Source: Alphaproteobacteria bacterium (GTDB lineage Bacteria > Pseudomonadota > Alphaproteobacteria > RF32 > CAG-239). Taken from it: a DNA stretch of 32,467 nucleotides. The position numbers and the translations under genes are program-made. The notes beneath the pieces are model-generated. The model was given only the letters and a program-made list of their open reading frames with translations, did not search any database and was not told where the DNA came from. Numbering within the stretch: the first letter of the stretch is position 1; each line of letters opens with the position of its first letter. Location of the stretch: positions 100,027 through 132,493 of the forward strand of contig JAFYFJ010000020.1 of NCBI GenBank assembly GCA_017543835.1. The letters are read 5' to 3'. This document shows, piece by piece, positions 1 to 7,952 of this stretch.

Positions 1-678
1 AACGTCATGTATGATGAGGATGATTTGACGGGCGGTATCGCTTTGGCAATTCGTCTGCATTCTGATGACGTTGCTTTCGGTCTCGAAGATTACGGAATGA
101 AACAGGGGCAAGCCCTTATGAAGCTGAATCCGCTTAAGGATATTAAGGTTCCGGACGATGCTTATGAGCGTTTGCTTCTGTATATAAAGCGAGGTGAACA
201 CATTTTGGTGTCCGGTGCAACATCAACCGGTAAAACAACTTTTTTAAATAATTTGCTGAAAATTTTGGATATTCATAAACGAATTATTACAGTTGAAGAT
301 ACAAGAGAGTTGATTGTTCCGCACCCTAATCGTGTTCACCTCGTGATGTCTCGTACCAATCAGACAAATGATATTAACTATTCCGGCATTATCGATTTGG
401 TGGTGCGTTTTACGCCGGATGCAATTATCGGCGGCGAAATCTCGACCAGTAACGCCAGCGGTATTTGGCAGCTGATGGGTTCCGGTCACGATAACTGCTT
501 TGCCACCATCCACGCCGAGAGTTCGCAAGAGGCATATCTGCAATTTATTAAACGTATTATGGCCTCGACCAACGGCGCCGTCAATGTGGAACAAACGCTC
601 GATGAAATGCGCCGTAAGTTGCATGTGGTGCAGATTCAACGTTTGGGCAACCAACGTGCCATTACCGAAGTGACCTAG
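1..678 (+). CDS. virB11: VirB11-type type IV secretion ATPase, 3' part
   Basis: Hexameric traffic ATPase that powers type IV secretion from the cytoplasmic face of the inner membrane. The open frame runs in from the left edge; the Met at position 7 is internal, because VirB11 proteins are usually about 330 residues and only about 225 are present. Visible motifs are the Walker A loop GATSTGKTT at about residue 70 from that Met, an Asp box around VEDTRE, the segment DAIIGGEI that corresponds to the Walker B region (family usually GE[VI]R), and the His box FATIHAES. The N-terminal domain is mostly outside the window. It is followed 8 bp later by a DUF3137 gene in the same direction, so both may end one operon. 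The family call is firm; whether the system is conjugative or effector-translocating cannot be told from this fragment. Confidence 0.9.
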   Translation, partial: NVMYDEDDLTGGIALAIRLHSDDVAFGLEDYGMKQGQALMKLNPLKDIKVPDDAYERLLLYIKRGEHILVSGATSTGKTTFLNNLLKILDIHKRIITVEDTRELIVPHPNRVHLVMSRTNQTNDINYSGIIDLVVRFTPDAIIGGEISTSNASGIWQLMGSGHDNCFATIHAESSQEAYLQFIKRIMASTNGAVNVEQTLDEMRRKLHVVQIQRLGNQRAITEVT

Positions 679-686
679 GGTATTCG

Positions 687-1811
687 ATGTCGGTTGCAAA
701 ATCAAAAAAGAATTCGGACTTGGCGGAAACTCAACAACAGTTTTTTGAGTTTTATAAGCAGAATTTGCAATCCGTATATAAAGATTTGGAACAGGACCGG
801 CGCGAAAATCTGTTTGCGTTGGGGCGCAATACGGCGATAATTCTCGGTATTGCTCTGATATTTGCGGCCTTGCTCTATCATTACGGCGAGGCAATTTTAG
901 AGCATGCGTGGTCATCGTGGGTGTTCGTCGGATATACGCTGGCGGCCGTTTGGATGCTTTATTATCCGTTTTTGCGCTATAACGGGAACACCAAGTCGCG
1001 CACAATGAATAAAATTCTCTCGTTTTGGGGCAAATTTCGATATTTTAACGGTCAGGATTTAATCGGGAAAGAAAACGTTAAAAAATCCGAACTGTTCAGC
1101 TATTTTAATCAGTCAAAATCGGCCGACGCATTTTACGGCGAGCATAAAAATGTTGCGATAAAAGTTTCCGAGCACGACTTGCGGATTCACGGCAGCAAGG
1201 GTGATACCGTCATGTTTAAGGGTATGCTGATTATGCTCGGTTTTGAGCAAAAATTTGCCGGCAAAACGGTGGTGCTGAACAAAGGACGAAGCCGAAACTT
1301 TTTATGGAATAATCCGTTGCTTTTGATGATTTTATCGATTTTTATGTTTGCGCCGATGATGACCGTTTTTTATTATTTTACCGAGCCGGATGTGCCGATG
1401 CATTTGCTTTTTACGCCGCTACCGTTGTTGCTTCCAATATTTATCGCGTGGCTGTCGTATCGGATTTATCGGCATTTCCATCCTAAGAAAGCGACGCAAA
1501 AAGTTGTGCTTGAGGGCTTGCCGTTTATGAAAAAATGGCGGGTTTTGACCGATAATCAAGTTGAGGCGCGCTATATTTTGACGCCGGTATTTATGGAAAA
1601 AATGCTGGAAATTAAACGTTTGTTTCACGGTCGGCAGATTGATTTCAGCTTTTTCGGCAGCAAGCTTTTGATAGCCGTGCATACGCGTAAAAATATGTTT
1701 GAAACCACTTCGCTGTTTTTGCCGGCACTCAGCTACCATAAGGTGCGTGAGGTTGTCGGACAACTGCAAAGCATTTTTGACGTTATTGATGTTATCTTGG
1801 AAAACCGTTAG
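687..1811 (+). CDS. DUF3137-like membrane protein
   Basis: A 374-residue inner-membrane protein. It has a soluble N-terminal stretch of about 50 residues, two hydrophobic segments at about 50-70 and 78-97, a soluble region of about 110 residues, two further hydrophobic segments at about 210-230 and 240-260, and a C-terminal soluble domain. The region with FYGEHKNVAIKVSE and GMLIMLGFEQKFAGKTVVL matches my recollection of the DUF3137 family, in which a short phrase on filling and replacing (F.GKTVV) recurs. No enzymatic motif is visible and no function is known for the family. It starts 8 bp after the virB11 stop, which suggests cotranscription, but DUF3137 genes are common outside secretion loci. 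Its stop overlaps the convergent engB stop by 4 bp. Confidence 0.72.
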   Translation: MSVAKSKKNSDLAETQQQFFEFYKQNLQSVYKDLEQDRRENLFALGRNTAIILGIALIFAALLYHYGEAILEHAWSSWVFVGYTLAAVWMLYYPFLRYNGNTKSRTMNKILSFWGKFRYFNGQDLIGKENVKKSELFSYFNQSKSADAFYGEHKNVAIKVSEHDLRIHGSKGDTVMFKGMLIMLGFEQKFAGKTVVLNKGRSRNFLWNNPLLLMILSIFMFAPMMTVFYYFTEPDVPMHLLFTPLPLLLPIFIAWLSYRIYRHFHPKKATQKVVLEGLPFMKKWRVLTDNQVEARYILTPVFMEKMLEIKRLFHGRQIDFSFFGSKLLIAVHTRKNMFETTSLFLPALSYHKVREVVGQLQSIFDVIDVILENR

Positions 1812-2440
1812 AAAAACGAACAAATCTCGGCCTTAACCAACTCCAAGCCGATTTTCTTTTCCGAACTGGTGGCGATAATATCCGGCAGCGCGGCGGCGTG
1901 TTTTTTGATTTCTTCCGCCGTTGCCGCCAGCGTTTTTTGCAATTCAGCGGCAGAGATTTTATCGATTTTGGTCAAGATAATCTGATACGAAACCGCCGCC
2001 TCGTCGAGCATTTTCATAATTTCAAGGTCTTCTTTTTTGATACCGCGCCGTGAGTCAATCAGCACAAACACGCGCCGCAAATTCGGCCGTCCGCGCAGAT
2101 ATGTTTTCAAGGTGTTCTGCCATTGTTTAACCAGTTTTTCCGGTGCTTCGGCATAACCGTAACCCGGCAAATCAACCAAATACAGCTTATTATCAAAATT
2201 GAAAAAATTGAGTTGCTGCGTGCGCCCCGGCGTTGACGAAGTTTTAGTCAGCCGTTTTTGATTAAACAGCGCGTTAATCATGCTCGATTTGCCGACATTC
2301 GAGCGGCCGGCGAACGCCACCTCGTCAAATTCCGCTTCCGGCAGTTGTTCCAAACGCGCCACACTCAGCATAAATGTAATCGGACGCGTGAATTGCGTCA
2401 CGGCATTTGTTATTTCTTGCGCGTTGAACTTTTCGGCCAT
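1808..2440 (-). CDS. engB: Ribosome biogenesis GTP-binding protein EngB/YsxC
   Basis: TRAFAC-class small GTPase (YihA/YsxC family) required for late maturation of the large ribosomal subunit. The 210 residues have the usual length and all G motifs: G1 GRSNVGKSS near residue 45, a G2 Thr in the STPGRTQQ stretch, G3 DLPGYG, G4 TKID and a G5-like ATSSEKK near the C-terminus. The ATG overlaps the yidC stop by one base (TAATG), so it is translationally coupled as the last gene of the rpmH-rnpA-yidD-yidC-engB cluster. This order is standard in Alphaproteobacteria. Confidence 0.97.
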   Translation of the reverse strand: MAEKFNAQEITNAVTQFTRPITFMLSVARLEQLPEAEFDEVAFAGRSNVGKSSMINALFNQKRLTKTSSTPGRTQQLNFFNFDNKLYLVDLPGYGYAEAPEKLVKQWQNTLKTYLRGRPNLRRVFVLIDSRRGIKKEDLEIMKMLDEAAVSYQIILTKIDKISAAELQKTLAATAEEIKKHAAALPDIIATSSEKKIGLELVKAEICSFF

Positions 2441-4113
2441 TATTTGACTCCGTTTTTATGCATGATGATTTTTTGCTGAATGAGCGACAAAATATTGTTC
2501 AAAATCCAGTAAATCACCAAACCGACGGCAAAGTGCGCAAACATAATCGTAAAGATAATCGGCATCAGCATAAACATACGCGCTTGGTCCTTGTTTGCCG
2601 GTTGCGGATTAAGGCGGTTTTGGATAAACATGGTCAAGCCGTAAATCAGCGGCCATACACCGATATCAATGACCGACGGAACATAAATGTGCGCCCAAGT
2701 AGAAATCGTCAGCGGGTCCGGTGCGGAAAGGTCTTTAACCCAGCCGATGAACGGCGCGTGACGAATTTCTATGGCAATATTCAAAACCTTAAACAGCGAG
2801 AAGAAAATTGGAATTTGCAAAAACATCGGCAAACAACCAGCCGCCGGATTAACCTTTTCGCGTCTGTATAAATCCATTGTAGCGCGTTGCAGAGCCATCT
2901 TGTCATCTTTATACATCGCTTGCAAGGCCATAATTTTCGGCTGAATTTTCTTCATCTTCGACATATTGTCGTAGGATTTATGGGCGAGGGGGAACATCGA
3001 CAGACGCAAAATTGCCGCAAACAGCAAAATCGCCCAGCCCATATTGCCGATTAAGCCGTAGAGGAAGTCCAAAATGTAGAAAAACGGCTTGGTCAAGAAA
3101 TAATACCAGCCGAAATCAATGTTGAGGTCGAATTTTTTGATGCTATCGGCATATTTATCCAGCAGTTTTATCTCTTTGGCACCGGCATAAAGCTTGGTTG
3201 AAACAGACGATTTGACACCGCTCAAAACTTGCATCGGTTGCCCTTTATAATCGAGCTGATAGACATTGTCCTTAACTTTGCGCAAGTTGATTTTTGCCTG
3301 TGCATTGTCGCTGAAAACAAACGAGCCGAACCAATATTTGTCATTAAGAGAAATCCAACCGCCCGTTGTTTCAAATTCTTGCGGCTTATCTTTTATCGAA
3401 CCGTAACGCACTTCTTTGAGTTTGTCGTTCATCACGCCGGTAAAGCCCTCATGCACCACACTGCGCGACTTATCGGACGAGCCCAAATCTTTGTAAAAAC
3501 GGCCGTATGGCAACAATGTAATCGCTTTGCCCGAATTGTTTTCAACCGTTTGTTCGAGCGTGAATAAATAGTTTTCATCAACCGAGACCTGATTGATAAA
3601 CTTAATGCCTTGACCATTGTTCCAAGTCAATGTGACCGGCGTGGACGGCGTTAATTCGGCGTTGCCTTCAACCTGCCATACCGTTTCCGAATTCGGCAAG
3701 ATAAGGGATTTGTCGGCCGAGAGCCAGCCGTATTCGGCAAAAAAGGCACTTTCGGTTTTGGCCGGTGTCAATAAAGATACATCCGGACTGTCGGCATCGA
3801 GGGTTTCTTTGTATTTTGATAACGAGAGGTTGTCAAAACGTGCGCCTTTCAAGCGAATACTGCCTTTAAGCACATCGTTTTTAATCGGCAGACGCGCATC
3901 TTGTGCGACGACGGTGGCAACATCAACCGGTTTTGCTTCTTCTGCGGCGGATTCGCTTTTATTTTCTTCCGTAGCTGCCGTTTCGGATGTTATCACAACT
4001 TCTTCGGCGACCGGTGTTTGTTTAACCGGTTTCGGAAAGAAATAATTGACGCCCAATACCACAAATGCCGATAAGAAAATTGCGGCATATAAACCTCTGT
4101 AATCTTCGTTCAT
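2440..4113 (-). CDS. yidC: Membrane protein insertase YidC
   Basis: Oxa1/YidC/Alb3 insertase that places proteins in the inner membrane alone or with SecYEG. The 557 residues have the Gram-negative layout: an N-terminal membrane anchor (about residues 9-26), an acidic and Ala-rich linker, a large periplasmic beta-supersandwich domain (about 70-340), then five hydrophobic segments in the conserved C-terminal part starting near LTKPFFYILDFLYGLIGN. The cytoplasmic coiled hairpin with MSKMKKIQPKIMALQ and the segment PAAGCLPMFLQIPIFFSLF are family hallmarks. A positively charged tail (IIMHKNGVK) could contact ribosomes. It lies between yidD and engB; the gap to yidD is about 65 bp without an obvious promoter. 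Confidence 0.98.
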   Translation of the reverse strand: MNEDYRGLYAAIFLSAFVVLGVNYFFPKPVKQTPVAEEVVITSETAATEENKSESAAEEAKPVDVATVVAQDARLPIKNDVLKGSIRLKGARFDNLSLSKYKETLDADSPDVSLLTPAKTESAFFAEYGWLSADKSLILPNSETVWQVEGNAELTPSTPVTLTWNNGQGIKFINQVSVDENYLFTLEQTVENNSGKAITLLPYGRFYKDLGSSDKSRSVVHEGFTGVMNDKLKEVRYGSIKDKPQEFETTGGWISLNDKYWFGSFVFSDNAQAKINLRKVKDNVYQLDYKGQPMQVLSGVKSSVSTKLYAGAKEIKLLDKYADSIKKFDLNIDFGWYYFLTKPFFYILDFLYGLIGNMGWAILLFAAILRLSMFPLAHKSYDNMSKMKKIQPKIMALQAMYKDDKMALQRATMDLYRREKVNPAAGCLPMFLQIPIFFSLFKVLNIAIEIRHAPFIGWVKDLSAPDPLTISTWAHIYVPSVIDIGVWPLIYGLTMFIQNRLNPQPANKDQARMFMLMPIIFTIMFAHFAVGLVIYWILNNILSLIQQKIIMHKNGVK

Positions 4114-4178
4114 AAAATAGGTCTCCCTTTGATTTAACTTTTTATTTTCTAAATGCTAACGGCTCAAAAATCAAGTAA

Positions 4179-4427
4179 TTATCGCGACTTATGCCGTGTT
4201 TCTTTCGGCGGCACCGGGTCGTAGCCCGAACCGCCCCACGGATGACAGCGGCAAATCCGCTTAATTCCGAGCCATACGCCTTTGAGAAAGCCGTGCGTTT
4301 TAATCGCCTCAATCATATATTGCGAACAGGTCGGCTGATAGCGGCACACGCCCGGACACAGCGGCGAAATAAAGATTTGATAAAATACAATCAGCGCAAT
4401 CGGCAATTTTTTCATCGCTCGGCTCAT
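4179..4427 (-). CDS. yidD: Membrane protein insertion efficiency factor YidD
   Basis: Small inner-membrane-associated protein that assists YidC-dependent insertion. The 82 residues contain the full family signature: hydrophobic start [13 protein letters not shown], then [23 protein letters not shown], then [17 protein letters not shown] (conserved Cys, HPWG and GYDPVP elements). Two starts are possible, Met1 or Met5 (position 4415); most family members begin with the MKKL-type sequence, so Met5 is a serious alternative. In either case the gene starts deep inside rnpA in another frame (see findings). Confidence 0.95.
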   Translation of the reverse strand: MSRAMKKLPIALIVFYQIFISPLCPGVCRYQPTCSQYMIEAIKTHGFLKGVWLGIKRICRCHPWGGSGYDPVPPKETRHKSR

Positions 4428-4803
4428 TGTTTTGTTCTTGCTGCGGATTCGGCGCGGTAAATGCTTTGTTGACTTTCTTAAATGCGCGAATCACATCGGT
4501 GCGCAGATTTTCAAACGGGCAACAATATGTCTCGTAACGTCCGACCAAAACATAGTCGGTGTCGGGCAAGGCGTATTTATCGTAAACTTCGCGCATAACG
4601 GCACGCAGGCGGCGTTTGGTGCGGTTACGAATATGCGCTTTACCGAGTCGTTTTGTGGCCGTAAACCCGATTCGCGCCGGATTTTGCGGCGTTTCAAATA
4701 CATTATGAGCCGCTTGCAACAAGACGTTATGAAAAATAACGGTTTCGGCTTTAGCGGCTCTTAAAAAATCTTTTCGTTTTTTAATTATCGGAAAGTTGCT
4801 CAT
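4309..4803 (-). CDS. rnpA: Ribonuclease P protein component
   Basis: Protein subunit of RNase P that binds pre-tRNA leader and the catalytic RNA. The first about 115 residues match the family: KKRKDFLRA near the start, [30 protein letters not shown] containing the RNR motif (split here: [14 protein letters not shown]), and [10 protein letters not shown]. Length is 164 residues against a usual 110-130; the extra about 45 residues (Gln/Asn-rich, then a Cys-containing hydrophobic end) are read from DNA that also encodes the start of yidD. It begins 9 bp after the rpmH stop, as in most bacteria. Only a weak Shine-Dalgarno sequence is visible, consistent with coupling to rpmH. Confidence 0.95.
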   Translation of the reverse strand: MSNFPIIKKRKDFLRAAKAETVIFHNVLLQAAHNVFETPQNPARIGFTATKRLGKAHIRNRTKRRLRAVMREVYDKYALPDTDYVLVGRYETYCCPFENLRTDVIRAFKKVNKAFTAPNPQQEQNNEPSDEKIADCADCILSNLYFAAVSGRVPLSADLFAIYD

Positions 4804-4812
4804 GGCAAACCA

Positions 4813-4947
4813 TTAAGCAGAAATTCTTTTACGACCTCTCGCTCTGCGGGCAGACAAAACTTTGCGGCCGTTTGCGGTTGCCATACGTGCTCTGAAGCCA
4901 TGACGGCGTGCGCGCACGATTTTACTTGGTTGATATGTTCTTTTCAT
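4813..4947 (-). CDS. rpmH: 50S ribosomal protein L34
   Basis: Read directly from the minus strand: 44 codons starting MKRTYQPSK, continuing with [13 protein letters not shown] and ending RGRKRISA. This is the complete, canonical L34, a very basic protein of the large ribosomal subunit. A CCGGAG Shine-Dalgarno lies just upstream (AACTAACCGGAGAATTAAAAATG). It is the first gene of the rpmH-rnpA-yidD-yidC-engB cluster and has a convincing promoter at 5024-5052. All four lysine codons here are AAA, useful as a reference for what a highly expressed native gene looks like in this genome. Confidence 0.98.
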   Translation of the reverse strand: MKRTYQPSKIVRARRHGFRARMATANGRKVLSARRARGRKRISA

Positions 4948-4980
4948 TTTTAATTCTCCGGTTAGTTATTAGTTATTTAA

Positions 4981-5002
4981 AATCCGCAACTTAACGCGGA
5001 TT
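4981..5002 (-). promoter_or_regulatory. Hairpin in the rpmH leader
   Basis: AATCCGC (4981-4987) and GCGGATT (4996-5002) form a perfect 7-bp stem with an 8-nt loop in the predicted rpmH 5' leader, about 15 nt after the inferred transcription start. It is not followed by a strong T-run on the minus strand (TTTAAATAA), so it is not a clear terminator. It may stabilise the leader or serve regulation; function is inference. Confidence 0.4.
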
Positions 5003-5023
5003 CTCGGTTAATTTTTCGTTACC

Positions 5024-5052
5024 CTTATAACTGTGAAAAATTCAGAAGTCAA
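5024..5052 (-). promoter_or_regulatory. Promoter of rpmH operon
   Basis: On the minus strand TTGACT (5047-5052) and TATAAG (5024-5029) are separated by exactly 17 bp. Transcription would begin near 5016-5017, giving a leader of about 70 nt before rpmH. The position between divergent genes and near-consensus hexamers make this a good vegetative sigma-factor promoter. Confidence 0.75.
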
Positions 5053-5102
5053 CAAAAAATATTCCGTAAAACATAATTTTCGAACAATCGGTGTTTTAGA
5101 GA

Positions 5103-5131
5103 TTGACAAATATAATATTTTTTTGTATTAT
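5103..5131 (+). promoter_or_regulatory. Promoter of pepF
   Basis: TTGACA (5103-5108) and TATTAT (5126-5131) with a 17-bp A/T-rich spacer, about 40 bp ahead of the pepF start. This is the closest match to the textbook consensus in the window. Confidence 0.8.
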
Positions 5132-5172
5132 TCTGACAAGTAACCCTATTATTCACTTACAAATTTTCGAGT

Positions 5173-6984
5173 ATGAACACATTCAAAATTGAGGCCCGTT
5201 CCGGCAAAAAACTGCCCGAATGGGATTTGTCTGTATCTTACTACAAGGACCTAAACGATTCGCAGATTGAGGACGACAAGAAGGCCCTCACCAAGCTGAC
5301 CAAGGAAATCAGTCTGTATCGCGGTGAAATCTCCGAGCTGGAACCTTACGAGCTCTCCATCTTGCTGCGGAAGTATGAAACGGCTATTGAGTTGTCACGC
5401 AAGTTGACATACTTTGCCCACATATATTCCGACACGCACAAGACCGATGAGAAGGCCTCGCAGTTTCAGTCGAGGATTCGGGAAGATGTTTCTCGTATGT
5501 TTGAGAATCTCGGCTTTATCCATTTTGAGCTGAACGCTCTGTCCGAATGGAAGAAGCTTGAGTTCCTGAATCACCCGAAGTTACAGCGCTGGATACCGTG
5601 GTTGCAGAGTTTGTTTGTCGGCTACTGGTCACTCACCGAAGGCGTATCGTTCATCATCAACAAGAAGTCTCTGGTTTCTTCTTCGTGGGACCGACTTTAC
5701 GATGAGACTTGCGCCGCGCTTAAGTTCCACTTGAACGGCAAGACTCTGAATGAAGCCGAAATCAGCAAGAAGGTTGGTGCTTCCGACGCCGGTGTTCGTC
5801 AGCGCGCTTTGGCCGAGATGAACAAGGTCTATCGAGAGCATGCGCACGTGTTCACCATGTGCTACAACATGATTCTGAAGGACAAGAGTGTTGATGACGA
5901 GCTTTACGGTATGGATGAGCCGGTAACGGACAGCTTGTATGCCAACAACATCAGCAAAGAAGACTTGCTGGCGATGGTTGACGAGGTTGTGGATTCTTAT
6001 ATTCCGATTTCGCAACGTTTCTACAAGCTTCTGGCCAAGCTGATGAAGGTTGACCACATCAACTATGCTGACCGTTGCTACAACCCCATCGAGATTTCCG
6101 AGAAGAAGATTTCGTGGACGGATTGTATTCAGCAGGTTTTGGAGGCGTATGCTGAGTTCTCGGTCAACTATCTGGCGTATGCGGCGCAGATTATCAACTG
6201 TAACACGATTGATGTTGCTCCGCGTCCCGGCAAGACCAGCGGTGCCTATTGTCTTCGCGGCGAGATTCCGTATATCTTGCTGAACTTTACCGGTTCAAAC
6301 GAAGATGTTCGCACCTTTGCTCACGAGCTCGGACATGCCGTGCACAACGTCTTGGCGGCACAGGTAGGTGTCTTGAACGATTCGACCCCGACTGCCCTGT
6401 CCGAAGTGGCATCGGAGTTTGCCGAGAATCTGATTTTCAAGCAGCAGATGTCTAAAGCGACGACCAATCGCGAGAAACTGGCGCTCTTGATAAACAGGGT
6501 TGAGGATATGATTAACTCTATCCATCGGCAGATTTCGTTCTACAAATTTGAGAATCGGACTCACAAGGAGCGCAAGAAGGGCGAGCTTTCGACCGAGCGT
6601 CTGAACCAGATTTGGCGTGAGGAGAACTCTCGCTGTTTGGGCTTTGACATTGGCAAGGACGCAGAGTGCATGTGGATGGGAATATCGCATATCTTCGGAT
6701 TGCCGTATTACGTCTATTGCTACGCTTTTGCCGGTCTGGTGGTCAACAATCTCATCAAGGCCTACGAGAAGTGGGACGAGGAAGGCGAATTCAAGATTCA
6801 GGAGGATTTCGACGACCTGTATATCGATATGCTTTCGAATACCGGTGTTGAGGACTTCAAGAGCTTGCTCGAGCCGTTCGGTATTGATGCCGACGCGCCG
6901 GACTTCTGGGCCAACGGTCTGTCGCTGATAACAGACTACATCAACGAGATTGAAAAGCTGGCCAAAGAGGAAGGTCTTTTATAA
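5173..6984 (+). CDS. pepF: M3 family oligoendopeptidase (PepF type)
   Basis: Cytosolic zinc metallopeptidase that cleaves short peptides. The 603 residues are the usual PepF length. An N-terminal helical domain (about 1-190, oligopeptidase F-like) precedes the M3 catalytic domain, where HELGH lies at residues 384-388 and the third zinc ligand is expected in SEVASEFAE about 25 residues later; the segment GAYCLRGEIPYILLNFTG ahead of it is also typical. There is no signal peptide. The gene is monocistronic, with its own consensus promoter and a strong terminator at 6999-7035. Codon use is strikingly different from its neighbours: from about codon 25 onwards Lys is mostly AAG, Glu often GAG, and Phe/Tyr often TTC/TAC, whereas neighbours and rpmH prefer AAA, GAA, TTT and TAT. 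This suggests acquisition from another lineage or a different selective regime. Confidence 0.95.
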   Translation: MNTFKIEARSGKKLPEWDLSVSYYKDLNDSQIEDDKKALTKLTKEISLYRGEISELEPYELSILLRKYETAIELSRKLTYFAHIYSDTHKTDEKASQFQSRIREDVSRMFENLGFIHFELNALSEWKKLEFLNHPKLQRWIPWLQSLFVGYWSLTEGVSFIINKKSLVSSSWDRLYDETCAALKFHLNGKTLNEAEISKKVGASDAGVRQRALAEMNKVYREHAHVFTMCYNMILKDKSVDDELYGMDEPVTDSLYANNISKEDLLAMVDEVVDSYIPISQRFYKLLAKLMKVDHINYADRCYNPIEISEKKISWTDCIQQVLEAYAEFSVNYLAYAAQIINCNTIDVAPRPGKTSGAYCLRGEIPYILLNFTGSNEDVRTFAHELGHAVHNVLAAQVGVLNDSTPTALSEVASEFAENLIFKQQMSKATTNREKLALLINRVEDMINSIHRQISFYKFENRTHKERKKGELSTERLNQIWREENSRCLGFDIGKDAECMWMGISHIFGLPYYVYCYAFAGLVVNNLIKAYEKWDEEGEFKIQEDFDDLYIDMLSNTGVEDFKSLLEPFGIDADAPDFWANGLSLITDYINEIEKLAKEEGLL

Positions 6985-6998
6985 TTCTGTATCAAAAG

Positions 6999-7035
6999 AA
7001 TACCCCGCGTTTGTTGAGCGCGAGGTATTTTTTTT
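6999..7035 (+). terminator. Intrinsic terminator after pepF
   Basis: Arms 6999-7009 (AATACCCCGCG) and 7019-7029 (CGCGAGGTATT) pair over 11 positions with one mismatch and a 9-nt loop, followed by eight T's (7028-7035). It lies 15 nt after the pepF stop. Confidence 0.9.
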
Positions 7036-7047
7036 GCTAAAAATATG

Positions 7048-7076
7048 TTGAATCAAGCGGGCGAAAGATGTAAAAT
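7048..7076 (+). promoter_or_regulatory. Promoter for the gene at 7108
   Basis: TTGAAT (7048-7053), 17-bp spacer, TAAAAT (7071-7076). Transcription would start near 7083, which is downstream of the more distal in-frame ATG at 7045 and therefore supports 7108 as the true start of the following gene. Confidence 0.55.
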
Positions 7077-7107
7077 GCGGCTTGTAAAAATAAATAAGGG
7101 AAACTCA

Positions 7108-7605
7108 ATGCGTTTATATCACTATGCTCCGAAAGAGAATACGGTTATGGAACAGGGGTTGCTGGCAATTTGCAAAGCGCCGCGTGATTTGCACGCTTAT
7201 GCGCATCGTGCCGGTTCGGAAAATCGTGATGAGATAATGGCTTGGCTCGATAAAACATTTGCCGGCAGAAGTCGGGCGATTTCGTGCTTAACCGAACCGA
7301 TAAAATGGCAGGGCAACGATGCGGTTTTGAAACGCATTGTCGATAATTCCGCCTTGTTTTCGTTTGAACTTGAAGATTTAATCAAAGCCGGTTTGGTCGA
7401 GGCGATTTGGTGCAAAGACGGCTCGGATGCCGGCGGATATAATGAAAAGTTTTATCAAGTATTGTCGCAAGAAATCGACCTTTCGCCGCTGACATGGGAA
7501 AAAGTCGATGCCGCCAAAGATTTGCTCTATGCGGTGGTGCGGCACTATTTAATTGTGCTTAAAGACGGCGTTATTCCGCCGGAATATTTAAAAGAGGAAA
7601 AGTAA
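7108..7605 (+). CDS. Conserved-looking hypothetical protein
   Basis: A soluble protein of 165 residues that I do not recognise. I chose the ATG at 7108 (MRLYHYAPKEN) because it has an AAGGG Shine-Dalgarno 7 nt upstream and because a promoter at 7048-7076 would exclude the in-frame ATG at 7045. It is rich in aromatic and acidic residues, with no signal peptide, membrane segment or known motif. The opening LYHYAPKENTVMEQGLL followed by a segment on SCLTEPI recalls proteins that begin with a ligand-binding or ADP-ribosyltransferase-like fold of the type L-Y-H-x-T/A, but this is only a resemblance. It stands alone between the pepF terminator and a convergent gene, with 1 bp between the two stops. 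Confidence 0.7.
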   Translation: MRLYHYAPKENTVMEQGLLAICKAPRDLHAYAHRAGSENRDEIMAWLDKTFAGRSRAISCLTEPIKWQGNDAVLKRIVDNSALFSFELEDLIKAGLVEAIWCKDGSDAGGYNEKFYQVLSQEIDLSPLTWEKVDAAKDLLYAVVRHYLIVLKDGVIPPEYLKEEK

Positions 7606-7606
7606 A

Positions 7607-7942
7607 TCAGCCCTTTAAGTTTTGCAGCGCTTCGGCGTTATTCGATATAATCTTGCCGACAAGTTGACATGAGGCCATATCGGCACAAGCGCCGCACGTC
7701 TCAACCTTTTTGTTCAGCGCGCACCGGCGAATTTCACACAAGCTTTGGCAGAACATTGTCTTAACGCCGTCGGCGCGACAGCCTTCGCAGTTGATATGCT
7801 CGGGCAAAATTGTAACATGGTTCAACTCAGACCAATGCCTTGCGGTTTTTTCACGCAAGGCATTGTCGTTGTTGCGGGTTGCAAGATAAGCATCACATTT
7901 TGCACAATCCAGCCCGCAGAATGCAATCATCTTGTTCATCAT
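7607..7942 (-). CDS. DUF3795-like cysteine-rich protein
   Basis: About 111 residues, rich in cysteine, starting MMNKMIAFCGLDCAKCDAYL. The patterns CGLDCAKC, NCEGCRADG, FCQSLCEIRRC and ETCGACADMASC match the DUF3795 family, thought to bind metal or an iron-sulfur cluster, with no established reaction. The start is placed at 7942 (or 7939) because the open frame upstream overlaps the coding sequence of the preceding Bax-inhibitor-family gene, whose stop is at 7953-7955; 10 bp separate them, suggesting an operon. The Shine-Dalgarno is weak, consistent with coupling. Confidence 0.8.
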   Translation of the reverse strand: MMNKMIAFCGLDCAKCDAYLATRNNDNALREKTARHWSELNHVTILPEHINCEGCRADGVKTMFCQSLCEIRRCALNKKVETCGACADMASCQLVGKIISNNAEALQNLKG

Positions 7943-7952
7943 TCGACTGTCT

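Noticed and set aside
244-1005. 253-codon minus-strand frame over virB11 and DUF3137
   Set aside because: Shadow of the coding strand: it covers the conserved VirB11 motifs in antisense and has no domain of its own.
4948-5172. Replication origin next to rpmH
   Set aside because: dnaA and dnaN are absent, and I see no DnaA-box cluster; the gap is explained by two divergent promoters.
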